Source: Glandiceps talaboti
Taxonomy: Eukaryota > Hemichordata > Enteropneusta > Spengelidae
Assembly (NCBI RefSeq): GCF_964340395.1
Contig: NC_135571.1
Span: 12,510,440 to 12,574,439 of the forward strand
Length of the DNA: 64,000 nucleotides
Reading direction: 5' to 3'
Position 1 is the first letter of the stretch; the number at the start of each line of letters is the position of its first letter. A program made the translations under genes and the position numbers. Positions 40,855-53,260 of this stretch are shown here, one piece after another. The notes under the pieces are model-generated. The model searched no databases and had not been told where the DNA came from. It saw nothing but the letters and a program-made list of their open reading frames with translations.

Positions 40855-43800
40855 GGAAAAAAAATATACCCCAGTTACAGCTAAACAGTGCAGGTTAAAA
40901 ATATACCCCAGTTACAGCTAAAGAGTGCAGGTTAAAAATATACCCCAGTTACAGCTAAAGAGTGCAGGTTAAAAATATACCCTAGTTACAGCTAAAGAGT
41001 GCAGATTAATAATATACCCCAGTTACAGCTAAACAGTGCAAGTTAAAAATATACCCCAGTTACAGCTAAAGAGTGCAGGTTAAATATATACCCCAGTTAC
41101 AGCTAAAGAGTGCAGGTTAAAAATATACCCCAGTTACAGCTAAACAGTGCAGGTTAAAAATATACCCTAGTTACAGCTAAACAGTGCAGGTTAAAAATAT
41201 ACCCCAGTTACAGCTAAAGAGTACAGGTTAAAAATATACCCCAGTTACAGCTAAAGAGTGCAGGTTAAAAATATACCCCAGTTACAGCTAAAGAGTACAG
41301 GTTAAAAATATACCCCAGTTACAGCTAAAGAGTGCAGGTTAAAAATATACCCCAGTTACAGCTAAACAGTGCAGGTTAAAAATATACCCCAGTTACAGCT
41401 AAAGAGTGCAGGTTAAAAATATACCCCAGTTACAGCTAAACAGTGCAGGTTAAAAATATACCCCAGTTACAGCTAAACAGTGCAGGTTAAAAATATACCC
41501 CAGTTACAGCTAAAGAGTGCAGGTTAAAAATATACCCCAGTTACAGCTAAAGAGTACAGGTTAAAAACATACCCCAGTTACAGCTAAAGAGTACAGGTTA
41601 AAAATATACCCCAGTTACAGCTAAACAGTGCAGGTTAAAAATATACCCCAGTTACAGCTAAAGAGTGCAGGTTAATAATATACCCCAGTTACAGCTAAAC
41701 AGTGCAGGTTAAATATATACCCCAGTTACAGCTAAACAGTGCAGGTTAAATATATACCCCAGTTACAGCTAAACAGTGCAGGTTAATAATATACCCCAGT
41801 TACAGCTAAATAGTACAAGTTAAATATATACCCCAGTTACAGCTAAAGAGTACAGGTTAAAAAATATACCCTAGTTACAGCTAAAGAGTGCAGGTTAAAA
41901 ATATACCCCAGTTACAGCTAAACAGTGCAGGTTAAAAATATACCCCAGTTAACTTACACCTAAAGAGTGCAGGTTAAAAATATACCCCAGTTACAGCTAA
42001 ACAGTGCAGGTTAAAAATATACCCCAGTTAACTTACACCTAAAGAGTGCAGGTTCAAAATATACCCTAGTTACAGCTAAACAGTGCAGGTTAAAAATATA
42101 CCCTAGTTACAGCTAAACAGTACAGGTTAAAAATATACCCCAGTTACAGCTAAAGAGTACAGGTTAAAAACATACCCCAGTTACAGCTAAACAGTGCAGG
42201 TTAAAAATATACCCCAGTTACAGCTAAAGAGTGCAGGTTAAATATATACCCCAGTTACAGCTAAACAGTGCAGGTTAAAAATATACCCCAGTTACAGCTA
42301 AAGAGTGCAGGTTAAAAATATACCCCAGTTACAGCTAAACAGTGCAGGTTAAAAATATACCCTATAGTTACAGCTAAAGAGTGCAGGTTAAAAATATACC
42401 CCAGTTACAGCTAAAGAGTGCAGGTTAAATATATACCCCAGTTACAGCTAAACAGTGCAGGTTAAAAATATACCCTATAGTTACAGCTAAAGAGTGTAGG
42501 TTAAAAATATACCCCAGTTACAGCTAAAAAGTGCAGGTTAAAAATATACCCTATAGTTACAGCTAAAGAGTGCAGGTTAAAAATATACCCCAGTTACAGC
42601 TAAAGAGTGCAGGTTAATAATATACCCCAGTTACAGCTAAAGAGTGCAGGTTAAAAATATACCCTAGTTACAGCTAAACAGTGCAGGTTAAAAATATACC
42701 CCAGTTACAGCTAAAGAGTGCAGGTTAATAATATACCCCAGTTACAGCTAAAGAGTGCAGGTTAATAATATACCCCAGTTACAGCTAAAGAGTGCAGGTT
42801 AAAAATATACCCCAGTTACAGCTAAAGAGTGCAGGTTAATAATATACCCCAGTTACAGCTAAACAGTGCAGGTTAAAAATATACCCTAGTTACAGCTAAA
42901 GAGTGCAGGTTAATAATATACTCCAGTTACAGCTAAAGAGTGCAGGTTAATAATATACCCCAGTTACAGCTAAAGAGTGCAGGTTAATAATATACCCCAG
43001 TTACAGCTAAACAGTGCAGGTTAAAAATATACCCCAGTTACAGCTAAAGAGTGCAGGTTAAAAATATACCCCAGTTACAGCTAAACAGTGCAGGTTAATA
43101 ATATACCCCAGTTACAGCTAAAGAGTGCAGGTTAATAATATACCCCAGTTACAGCTAAAGAGTGCAGGTTAAAAATATACCCTAGTTACAGCTAAAGAGT
43201 GCAGGTTAAAAATATACCCCAGTTACAGCTAAAGAGTGCAGGTTAATAATATACTCCAGTTACAGCTAAACAGTGCAGGTTAAAAATATACCCCAGTTAC
43301 AGCTAAAGAGTGCAGGTTAATAATATACTCCAGTTACAGCTAAAGAGTGCAGGTTAATAATATACCCCAGTTACAGCTAAAGAGTGCAGGTTAATAATAT
43401 ACCCCAGTTACAGCTAAACAGTGCAGGTTAAAAATATACCCCAGTTACAGCTAAAGAGTGCAGGTTAAAAATATACCCCAGTTACAGCTAAACAGTGCAG
43501 GTTAATAATATACCCCAGTTACAGCTAAAGAGTGCAGGTTAATAATATACCCCAGTTACAGCTAAACAGTGCAGGTTAAAAATATACCCTAGTTACAGCT
43601 AAAGAGTGCAGGTTAAAAATATACCCCAGTTACAGCTAAAGAGTGCAGGTTAATAATATACTCCAGTTACAGCTAAACAGTGCAGGTTAAAAATATACCC
43701 CAGTTACAGCTAAAGAGTGCAGGTTAATAATATACCCCAGTTACAGCTAAAGAGTGCAGGTTAAAAATATACCCCAGTTACAGCTAAAGAGTGCAGGTTA

Positions 43801-44246
43801 AAAATATACCCTAGTTACAGCTAAAGAGTGCAGGTTAAAAACATACCCCAGTTACAGCTAAAGAATGCAGGTTAAAAATATACCCCAGTTACAGCTAAAG
43901 AGTGCAGGTTAATAATATACTCCAGTTACAGCTAAACAGTGCAGGTTAAAAATATACCCCAGTTACAGCTAAAGAGTGCAGGTTAATAATATACCCCAGT
44001 TACAGCTAAACAGTGCAGGTTAAAAATATACCCCAGTTACAGCTAAAGAGTGCAGGTTAAAAATATACCCTAGTTATAGCTAAAGAGTGCAGGTTAATAA
44101 TATACTCCAGTTACAGCTAAACAGTGCAGGTTAAAAATATACCCCAGTTACAGCTAAAGAGTGCAGGTTAAAAATATACTCCAGTTACAGCTAAAGAGTG
44201 CAGGTTAAAAATATACCCCAGTTACAGCTAAAGAGTACAGGTTAAA
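40855..44246. repeat. 37-bp satellite-like array, about 91 units
   Basis: The unit is ATACCCCAGTTACAGCTAAA plus GAGTGCAGGTTAAAAAT. Common variants are GAG or CAG before TGCAGG, AAAAAT or AATAAT or AAATAT at the junction, and CCCCAG, CCCTAG or CTCCAG. Two units with GTTAACTTACACC occur near 41950 and 42030. From 42921 the variants repeat with an 11-unit (407-bp) period. No frame survives through the array. Confidence 0.97.
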
Positions 44247-44469
44247 TATTGACATTCTATATTGAATTTAAGCTATTGTATAACACTGTATAGCACTTTT
44301 GAAATTTTGCAAATCATTATGTAAATCATATTCGGTAACCATGTAAATAGAATAGTCATTGAGACTTCATTTTTCATTTTTAGTAATTTTCAGTTTAGAC
44401 ATCCTTTGATGTGTCCATCTGACCAAATAGTATTACTATATCACTTATTGGGCAATTTTGTGTTGATTT

Positions 44470-44970
44470 CCTATACAGATGGACAGACAGATAGATGGAC
44501 ACACGCACATGTACGATATGGTATGTACAGACGTGGACAGACATGGACAGGCAGACAAGGATGGATGGACAGATGTACATATACAGACAAACAGATAGAC
44601 AGAGACAGACAATGATGGATGGACATAGATGGACAGACAGATGGACAGACAGATGGACACATGTACAGGCAAACAGATGGACAGACAGATGGACACGTGT
44701 ACAGACAAACATGGACAAACAAATGTACAAACAGACAGATGGATGCATGGACACAATATATGTACAAACGAGACAAACAGAGGGACAGACAGACAAGGAT
44801 AGATGGACATAGAAATGGACTGCAGACAGATGGATGAACACATATAGGTACAGACAAACAGATGGACTGACAGACAAGGATGGATGAACAGATGGACAGA
44901 TGGATGGATGGATGGATGGATGGATGGACCGACAGATCTGACATTTACATATGTACGTAAACACATGCAT

Positions 44971-45032
<62 letters not shown>

Positions 45033-45120
45033 TAGACAGCTGTACAGACAGATCTGACAGACAAATAGAGAGACTGATAGATATGACAGACAGACAGACA
45101 GACACATCTGATAGACAGTA
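44470..45120. repeat. GACAGATGGA-type simple repeat with (GGAT)n and (CA)n
   Basis: Imperfect GACA, GATG and CAGACA repeats, a GATG run at 44897-44928, and a (CA)n of about 55 bases at 44974-45030. Long frames on both strands (up to 236 codons, rich in Ser, Val, Cys or Asp, Arg, Gln, Thr) are simple-sequence artefacts. Confidence 0.95.
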
Positions 45121-45124
45121 ACAG

Positions 45125-46085
45125 ACAATGCCTTTGGCACAATTTAACCTATGGCTCAGTTAAGCTAAAACAGAAATGCAAAAATAAAATGAAAAATGCG
45201 GTCTCTTTAAGGTCTTAAATACCATGAAAACAATGTTTAAATTTCATTCTGAAAACCACTTAAACACACAAAAGCTAAAAAGCTTGTCCATGTACTGTTA
45301 CAATGTCCAATATGCCGAGAGCTATAGGCTTCATTGTAATATCATTATTTCTATAAAGTGGGGGTAGTGAGAAATATTGCTAAGTAAAATAGGAAATTAA
45401 AGATTGTCCCTAGAGGCTATGAAATCTAGCACAGACAAAGTTCTTTATGTGCAACCCTGGCGGTATGATTAACATGTCAAATCACACTCTATCACTGTTA
45501 TACAGTTATGTGGTTACTTTGTAGGTATTGTTTGTTGTCTTGCGTGTCTCTCTTGTTATAAAAAGTTTTGACCCTGCACATTTTGATGCAAAAATTGATT
45601 TTGCGTCTTACTTGAACAACAGCTTGTAGATTCATACTGTTTTTGGCCACCAGTTGTGTTACAGGTTCAAGCACATGCTGGTACACAAAAAGAGTCATAA
45701 AAATGATAGATTTTGATGAAAAAAAGCATCTTTATAAGTTTTGTGGTCTCGCATAGAGCGTTCAAGATCTTGTGCATGCCTTGTATCCCTCCTGAGACAT
45801 GCAGATAAGACACATGGAGTACAGCACATAAGACATAATTTGTACTTCATATGCCTAATTAAGGGTGGGATTAAAATACCAATAATTAGACATTGTACAT
45901 ATTATATTAATCAATGGTTGATATTATCCATAAGCAGTACACAAACAGGTTGAAATCATGATCACATTGAAGGCACTGATTTTTGGGTGCGGACCCAAAA
46001 ATCAATTTGATTTGATTTATCGCATGTACAGCTACACTAAATATGTTTAGCCACAGGTGAAGTAATAATTTTCATGGTGTGCAAT
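45125..46085. other. No gene called
   Basis: AT-rich. 45965-46010 has a short inverted motif around TTTTTGGGTGCGGACCCAAA. Frames at 45498-45698 and 45741-45953 are unsupported. Confidence 0.3.
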
Positions 46086-46086
46086 A

Positions 46087-46405
46087 TTAAGGCGTAAAAT
46101 AAAATTGGGTGGTTCCAATGTTTGAGTGTCTAGTACAGGTTTTCCATTGTTTTCCAAATGGTCTCTGTGTTGTTTATTTCTTCCTATTAGATGTACAGCC
46201 ATTTCAGATTGGAAGAAAAGTTTTATATTGTCGTTTTAAGTTGATGTCAGTTTTCGCACCCACTGTTTCTTGTGAGACTTCACAATTTTCGCAATTGTAT
46301 GGTTATTTTTCTCGAAAACGAAAAAAAAAAAGTTTAGAGTTGGCGTAAAAACTCGGTGGGGTTGGGTATAAACCGGAACCAAACAACTTTTTTTATTTGG
46401 CCTAA
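46087..46405. mobile_element. Inverted-repeat element family B, copy 4
   Basis: TTAAGGCGTAAAATAAAATT and GGTGGTTCCAATG at the left; ACCGGAACCAAACAAC, a T run and GGCCTAAG at the right. Interior as in the other copies. Confidence 0.8.
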
Positions 46406-46489
46406 GAGTAAGTTATTGCACCTCACAAAACATTTAAAACACAAAAACCATTCCAGTTGCAAGCTAGTGCAGCATAAAGTTATACTTGC

Positions 46490-46890
46490 ACTCCCAGCAA
46501 CAGAATTGACTAGACTCCCTATGTTACTTGTAAGTTGTATAGATTTCTTCCCGCCCAAAATTGACTAGACTCCCTATGTTACTTGTAATAAGTTGCATAG
46601 CTTTCTTCCTGCTCAAATTGACTAGACTCCCTATGTTACTTGTAAGTTGTATAGATTTCTTCCCGCCCAAAATTGACTAGACTCCCTATGTTACTTGTAA
46701 GTTGCATAGCTTTCTTCCCGCCCAAAATTGACTAGACTCCCTATGTTACTTGTAATAAGTTGCATAGCTTTCTTCCTGCCCGAATTGACTAGACTCCCTA
46801 TGTTACTTGTAAGTTGTATAGATTTCTTCCCGCCCAAAATTGACTAGACTCCCTATGTTACTTGTAAGTTGTATAGATTGCTTCCTGACC
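46490..46890. repeat. 54-60-bp minisatellite, seven units
   Basis: ATTGACTAGACTCCCTATGT and TACTTGTAAGTTGTATAGAT (or ATAAGTTGCATAGC) plus TTCTTCCCGCCCAA repeat. Length differences come from an extra AAT in some units. Confidence 0.95.
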
Positions 46891-47056
46891 AATCATGAAA
46901 AGTTGGAACATAAGATCTAAATAATACATCTATATTATTAGTTGATATAGTAGATTTGCTTGGATCAAGGCCAAGCCTATCATCAAAACTTTGATTAAGG
47001 ATGAATACATGTGTATACACATACACAAAGAGTGTCTAGAAGTGAAAAAATTCCAA

Positions 47057-47258
47057 TTATACGTACTTAACTCTCGAGGACGTTTCCAATAATAACACGA
47101 TACAAATCCCGACTAAAATTAAACCCATAAAAGCGAGGTGGAGGATATATAAATGATTCAATATATCATTTAATGTGTTATTTCTAAAAATAGAATCCAG
47201 TTCACCCAAATTACACAATAATTGGTCACTTGGGAGACTTGCCACCAAATTAGATTTT
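47057..47258 (-). CDS. Candidate coding exon, single membrane helix near a C-terminus
   Basis: The minus-strand frame is open for 66 codons to TAA at 47059-47057 and reads from SNLVASLPSDQLLCNLGEL, FRNNTLNDILNHL and YILHLAFMGLILVGICIVLL to ETSSRVKYV. The hydrophobic run followed by a charged tail is a typical membrane-spanning C-terminus. CpG is more frequent here than in neighbouring DNA, as expected of exons. The acceptor (TTATTAGATTTAG) is only fair, and an alternative donor GTACGTATAA lies just before the stop. Family not recognised; a mobile-element origin is not excluded. Confidence 0.35.
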
Positions 47259-47264
47259 CTAAAT

Positions 47265-47655
47265 CTAATAAGGCTTACTGTTACCTAGAAATGACTTTGT
47301 TGGAAAGATCAACCCAATATAGTTACAGATATAAAGGGTCAATCATACTGTAAATTACAAGTAATTCACACTTTATAAAATTAGCTACAAATCTCATTTA
47401 GATTGCATTAGGAAAACACAATAAATACATCAAATACTATTTTACTGTAAATTTGGTACAAATTAAGAAGGCTCCCTAACTACTGATTCGTTTTTCATTC
47501 GGCTGCTCATATCTCAACCAGGCCAGTGAATATGATGATCACGAAAGTCTTCCGTACTTTATTTGCTGAGTTCAGAGAACAAACCAAGTTGGACTGAAAG
47601 TATATTTGAGCTTTCAGGGTTGTGCTGTTATAGGCCCATGTCAGGGATAATAATT
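47265..47655. other. Unassigned
   Basis: A minus-strand frame ending at 47507 (NKVRKTFVIIIFTGLVEI) follows an acceptor-like GGGCCTATAACAG, but the plus-strand phrase CATATCTCAACCAGG also resembles dispersed repeat wording, so no call is made. Confidence 0.25.
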
Positions 47656-47659
47656 GTGG

Positions 47660-47915
47660 TAGTGCCGAGTTTTTTTTGCTAAGGAACCCTTGTAATAGAG
47701 GAAGGAAATCTAGTAAAATCTGTAATGCTTTATTAACATGTAGTATTTGTACCGTAATTTTAAGGAACCCTGATAATATGATAGGGGAACTCAAGTAGAT
47801 TTTACCTGATTACCACCCTTAATAAAAACACTTGTAGGGAACACAGGTAAAATGACTGGGAACTCAGGTAGAATTTACCAATCTCACTTATAACCACTGA
47901 TCTTAACAAAAACGC
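47660..47915. mobile_element. Dispersed repeat family D, copy
   Basis: TTTTTTTTGCTAAGGAACCC, AAATCTAGTAAAATCTGTAA and TAGATTTTACCTGATTACCA match the family; a second end unit follows to 47910 and a short piece is at 48300-48330. Confidence 0.6.
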
Positions 47916-48440
47916 TCATTAAATTAAATATGCAATGCAAGGACAATGAACCATATCTAGCATTTAGTACAATGCAAAACATATGTTAATATGAATATTA
48001 AGGTTTTAGCTGATATTTATCAAAAGTTGCATATTACGGATAGATACAGTCTCTGGGGTTTGAACAGGAAACAAACAACAGCCGACTCTTACTTCCGGAG
48101 TTATAAATTTTTTATGAAGTTTGTTCATTTGAAACAAGTCATCATCATTATTCACGTGTTATGTGTTCTAACTTGTCAAATATCAGATAAATTATAAGCT
48201 ATAATTTTACAAAAGTTGTACAACCTTGCACTGGAAAGGGAAATTATGTTACAATATATGTTTTCTTAGCCATAATATTGAACAGGAAATCAAAAACTGA
48301 TCCCTGGGAACTGAGGTAGATTTTACCTTCTAAGGGACCACCTAACTTTGTCATACAATAAGACTTTATAGGGTTCTTATTTACAATTTACTTCTATACA
48401 AACTGTATTTACAATTTATGTCTAGTAAATAAATATATGT
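47916..48440. other. No gene called
   Basis: The frame at 47991-48197 (DRYSLWGLNRKQTTADSYF) has an acceptor-like GTTTTAG but no donor and is not called. Confidence 0.3.
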
Positions 48441-48445
48441 AGTTG

Positions 48446-48465
48446 CTCTCTCTCTCTCTCTCTCT

Positions 48466-48560
<95 letters not shown>

Positions 48561-48561
48561 A

Positions 48562-48612
<51 letters not shown>

Positions 48613-48660
48613 GCTCTCTCTTTCTCTCTCTCTCGCTCTCTCTCTTTCTCTCTCTCTCTG
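48446..48660. repeat. (CT)n microsatellite, about 214 bp
   Basis: Nearly pure CT with rare CG, CA, TT and CCC interruptions. Homopurine-homopyrimidine mirror symmetry can form triplex DNA. Ser/Leu and Arg/Glu frames here are artefacts. Confidence 0.97.
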
Positions 48661-48859
48661 AGCTTGTTTGAAAGTAAGTGACGTGAGGATGTAATAATAT
48701 CATCATGTTTATATCACACCTACAAAAGCGTAAGCTAACACTGTTGGTAGTAAGAACGGAATGCTGTGCTAGAGAAATCCAATTGACTATACTGTGGGAT
48801 GATCGAAGTGCATATAGAGACTAGACCCGGTATTACCATCAATGCATAAAATAAAAACA

Positions 48860-49135
48860 GCATGTTGGAAGTACATAGATTTGTATTATTATATTGCATC
48901 AGTCGATAACAACAGTTTTATGGCCACTTTACATAGTTCACGAATGAATTTCCAGTTCAACTAGCATTTCATGTACACATAAAGAGGCCATAAAACTGTT
49001 ATTATCAAACCACTGTGAGTAATACAATGTGGTCTCTCATAGCTGTGCAGAGTGTTGTTAATCCAATTCATATGTTTACCTTCCCTATTTGTATTACAGG
49101 TTACATTCCTCTATGGTCTGATGTCGGCAGTTGTA
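48860..49135. mobile_element. MITE family C, copy lacking its left end
   Basis: GTTGGAAGTACATAGATTTG, GGCCATAAAACTGTTATTAT and GGTCTGATGTCGGCAGTTGT match 63437-63803 from its internal part to the right terminus. Confidence 0.7.
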
Positions 49136-49204
49136 ATATTGTATGTAGTGAACATTTTGTAAATACTTCTATACAATATTGAATTTGGTGTTTGTTTTCT
49201 CGCA

Positions 49205-49480
49205 CACATATTAATGTTCAATTTGTTTCCTTAATGAGCATATGTGACAATCTGAGATAGTACAACACCGTACAACTGACAGAATCTAGCATTCTAAGAA
49301 TCTAAACAACAAATTCGTCTCTTAAAATGAGCGTACAGGATATTCTGAGATAGTACCTCACCTTACCAATGAGAGAATCCAGCATTCAGAACAACAGGTC
49401 TCCTAAATGAGCATATGTGACAATCTGAGATAGTACATCACCTAATACTACTGAGAGAATCCAACATTACAGATTAAAAG
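49205..49480. repeat. Three degenerate units of 80-91 bp
   Basis: ATGAGCATATGTGACAATCT and GAGATAGTAC recur near 49233, 49325 (diverged) and 49404; GAGAGAATCCAGCATT follows each. Confidence 0.7.
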
Positions 49481-49516
49481 TTAGACTGAATTCAGTGACT
49501 AGTTATCAATTATATT

Positions 49517-50177
49517 CAGTGTGCCCTCTAAGCCAATTGACGCGCCACTGATGCACACAATTTCTATTGACACACCAAAATTGGTGTTCCCCTATCTCTT
49601 ACTATGTGGTGACCAGTGTGCCCTCTAAGCCAATTTGATGTACCACTGATACACACAATTTCTATTGACGCACCAAAATTGGTGTTCCCCTATCTCTTAC
49701 TATGTGGTGACCAGTGTGCCCTCTAAGCCAATTTGATGCACCACTGATGCACACAATTTCTATTGACGCACCAAAATTGGTGTTCCCCTATCTCTTACTA
49801 TGTGGTGACCAGTGTGTCCTCTAAGCCAATTTGACGTGCCACTGATGCACACAATTTCTAGTGACACACCAAAATTTGGTGTTCCCCTATCTCTTACTAT
49901 GTGGTGACCAGTGTGCCCTCTAAGCCAATTTGATGCACCACTGATGCACACAATTTCTCGTGACACACCAAATTTGGTGTTCCCCTATCTCTTACTATGT
50001 GGTGACCAGTGTGCCCTCTAAGCCAATTTGATGCACCACTGATACACACAATTTCTAGTGATACACCAAAATTTGGTGTTCCCCTATCTCTTACTATGTG
50101 GTGACCCACAAGAAATGCCAGTTTTTCCCATTTTGACACACAACAACAACATTTAGCTATCGTTAGAGGGCACACTG
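49517..50177 (+). mobile_element. hAT-like element with tandem units containing its own terminus
   Basis: Perfect ends CAGTGTGCCCTCTA (49517) and TAGAGGGCACACTG (50177). The flanking octamers ATTATATT and GTTATACT match at six of eight positions, a plausible aged 8-bp target duplication of hAT type. The interior is six units of 97-99 bp (CAGTG at 49517, 49614, 49712, 49810, 49909 and 50007), each starting with the terminal sequence and holding CACCAAAATTTGGTGTTCCC. No transposase is encoded. Confidence 0.85.
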
Positions 50178-50199
50178 GTTATACTGTAGTAATAACAAC

Positions 50200-50650
50200 A
50201 CCTGAGGGGACAGTAATATTTTAGGATAGATATAAAATTCATTTCCTTTTATCATCTTTCAAAGGAAAACTTCCAAAAAAATTACCACAACCTCTTTCTT
50301 TTCCCTTTTATAGTAAAAGTTTTAAGTTACAAGGAATCTAAATTATTGTGGAAAGGTATAATCATAAAATGCGTTTCTCCAGGCTTGCATTTTATTTTTA
50401 CAGTTTTATAACAGGAAAAGTAGATAAAATATTGACCACAAATTTACCCTAAGCAGAAAAATACAACTGATGTTAAAGTGCCAACAGAATGTATGGTAAA
50501 GTAAGGAAATTTAGAGTTATATGACCCTAAATATAATTCTTATTTGATATCGTCCATGTTTTTAACTATCATTGCAATAGCTACCCAATATTTTATTTGT
50601 TTCAGAACGTTTTTTAATACCTACTGTCCATTAGATTATGTAAAAAAAGG
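50200..50650. other. No gene or repeat recognised
   Basis: AT-rich, no supported frame. Confidence 0.3.
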
Positions 50651-50955
50651 TTATGGTCAGTGTACAAATTCAGCTTTGCCCCTTTAATATATTTCCAAAA
50701 TTATTCCCCAAAACGTACAAATTCAGCTTTGCCCCTTTAATATACATGTATTACAAAAATTGTTCCCCAAAATGTAAACTCAGTTTGAGCTCATTTAATT
50801 ACAGAGTCAAAATTATGCCCTAAAATATTGAAACTCAGTTTGTGTCCCTTTAATACACAGCCAAAATTATGCCCTAAAATATTGAAACTTAGTTTGTGCC
50901 CCTTTAATACACAGCCAAAATTATTCTCTAACATGTATAAACTGAAGATTTGCCA
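50650..50955. repeat. Degenerate 55-60-bp tandem repeat, about five units
   Basis: CAGCTTTGCCCCTTTAATAT and AAATTATTCCCCAAAACGTA-like motifs recur, with more diverged later units (GTTTGTGCCCCTTTAATACA). Confidence 0.75.
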
Positions 50956-50959
50956 CTTT

Positions 50960-51270
50960 TAAAGCATACCATCCGTGATGAAGACTAATGGATAGAGCAA
51001 TCCTGTCTTTACTAGTTCATCACAAAGTGTGTTGATGTTAATATTTCATGGTTTCTATCAATACCTACTATCTTTAGCCTTCCCATAGGTATCATTTAGG
51101 ACTCCCTCAGGTGTCCCACACAACTCCCTAGATAGTTCAGTTTACATTTGCTTCTGTTCTACACAAACTTAACTACTTTTAACATTGGTATGCATCACAA
51201 TATGACGAGGAAGGAAAAACTGTCTTAATTTACAGTAAAGTGTTCTTATCTCCCGTAAGAATTACTATAT
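50960..51270. other. No gene recognised
   Basis: No repeats or splice-bounded frames noted. Confidence 0.3.
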
Positions 51271-51274
51271 GTTT

Positions 51275-52442
51275 GGCGATAAATGTAAAACACTAACATT
51301 GCTTTGCTGTGATAATACATGTAAGTGAGTACTATACTTTATATTACACTAACATTGCTTTGCTGTGATAATACATGTATAAAGTGAGTATACTTTATAT
51401 TACACTAACATTGCTTTGCTGTGATAATACATGTATAAAGCGAGTATACTTTATATTACACTAACATTGCTTTGCTGTGATAATACATGTATAAAGTGAG
51501 TATACTTTATATTACACTAACATTGCTTTGCTGTGATAATACATGTAAGTGAGTATACTTTATATTACACTAACATTGCTTTGCTGTGATAATACATGTA
51601 TAAAGCGAGTATACTTTATATTACACTAACATTGCATTGCTGTGATAATACATGTATAAAGCGAGTATACTTTATATTACACTAACATTGCTTTGCTGTG
51701 ATAATACATGTAAGTGAGTATACTTTATATTACACTAACATTGCTTTGCTGTGAGAATACATGTAAGTGAGTATACTTTATATTACACTAACATTGCTTT
51801 GCTGTGATAATACATGTAAGTGAGTATACTTTATATTACACTAACATTGCTTTGCTGTGATAATACATGTAAGTGAGTATACTTTATATTACACTAACAT
51901 TGCTTTGCTGTGAGAATACATGTAAGTGAGTATACTTTATATTACACTAACATTGCTTTGCTGTGAGAATATATGTAAGTGAGTATACTTTATATTACAC
52001 TAACATTGCTTTGCTGTGATAATACATGTATAAAGTGAGTATACTTTATATTACACTAACATTGCTTTGCTGTGATAATACATGTATAAAGTGAGTATAC
52101 TTTATATTACGCTAACATTGCTTTGCTGTGATAATACATGTATAAAGTGAGTATACTTTATATTACGCTAACATTGCTTTGCTGTGATAATACATGTATA
52201 AAGTGAGTATACTTTATATTACACTAACATTGCTTTGCTGTGATAATACATGTATTAAAGTGAGTATACTTTATATTACACTAACATTGCTTTGCTGTGA
52301 TAATACATGTATAAAGTGATACTTTATATTACACTAACATTGCTTTGCTGTGATAATACATGTAAGCGAGTATACTTTATATTACACTAACATTGCTTTG
52401 CTGTGATAATATATGTATAAAGCGAGTATACTTTATATTACA
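51275..52442. repeat. 56-60-bp minisatellite, about 20 units
   Basis: ACACTAACATTGCTTTGCTG and TGATAATACATGTA repeat, ending either GTGAGTATACTTTATATT (short) or TAAAGTGAGTATAC (long). ACATGTAAGTGAGTA recreates a donor-like site in every short unit. No coding frame. Confidence 0.97.
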
Positions 52443-52449
52443 TGGTCAA

Positions 52450-52835
52450 TTTTTGATAATAAAAATATATGGCATTAGAATAGTGTTTAATTGTAGCTAT
52501 CTTCCTGACCACATTGTATATTGAGATCATGTCACCATTTTGTGCACTAACTCAGACTACAATTCTACGTAAGTAGACTATAATTAGAGATTTATTGGCA
52601 TGATAGGTAAAAGCAAAGATACATGAGGTAATTTCAAGCAATTCCTCGCATATGACAAGACTAGCAACTTTGCCTGAGTTAGACTCTCTCACAGTCCTCG
52701 GAGCATCACATCACTAAAATGGCTATTTTGTATGTACTGATATCAACTGCATAATTGTACTGTGGACCCTCATTGACTACATAGGGCTAATCATTTGCTG
52801 ACGTGTTACTGCGACTGCTGCCTCCGGGCATGGCA
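52450..52835. other. No gene recognised
   Basis: Unique-looking; no supported feature. Confidence 0.3.
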
Positions 52836-52839
52836 ATAA

Positions 52840-53004
52840 CACACATGTAAATACGACTTGGTGCAATACCAAAAACATTATTACATATGCAAATGATATG
52901 CAAATGAAGATACAATTGTTTGTTCTACATGAAAGTGTGTGATCGAATCATGTCATTTTTACAGAAATATATGTTTATCTGAAATAAAAAATTTAATAAT
53001 ATAT

Positions 53005-53044
<40 letters not shown>

Positions 53045-53260
53045 TAATAGTAACTGAATGCCAAGCCGCGTGAATGCCAGTGTGGATACTCAGGGGTATT
53101 TGTACTCATGCTTGCAGTGTTTTCTCCTGTACTCTCACTTGCTACGCTCGTGAAAGTACAGCTGTGGAGAACACTGCAAGCACTCATGAAAATACCCAAG
53201 TACGCCACACTTGCACTCTCGCATTCTGTCTTGTTGTTTGGTTGATAAACAGTCTCACTG
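52840..53260 (+). mobile_element. Composite octamer/palindrome element, copy
   Basis: GCAATACCAAAAACATTATT, then GCAAATGATATGCAAATGAA (paired octamers), then a spacer expanded by (AAT)n at 53007-53043, then the palindromic end (GTGTGGATACTCAGGGGTAT ... CCAAGTACGCCACACTTGCA). Confidence 0.8.
53007..53043. repeat. (AAT)n microsatellite
   Basis: About 12 copies of AAT inside the composite element copy. Confidence 0.95.

Noticed and set aside
40855-44246. CRISPR-like regular array
   Set aside because: The 37-bp units are contiguous with no unique spacers and there are no cas genes; this is a eukaryotic satellite-type array.
44395-45142. Overlapping frames up to 236 codons, the longest in the window
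   Set aside because: They are translations of GACAGATG and CA simple repeats, open in several frames at once.
48422-48706. Arg/Glu-rich and Ser/Leu-rich frames
   Set aside because: Pure products of a (CT)n tract.
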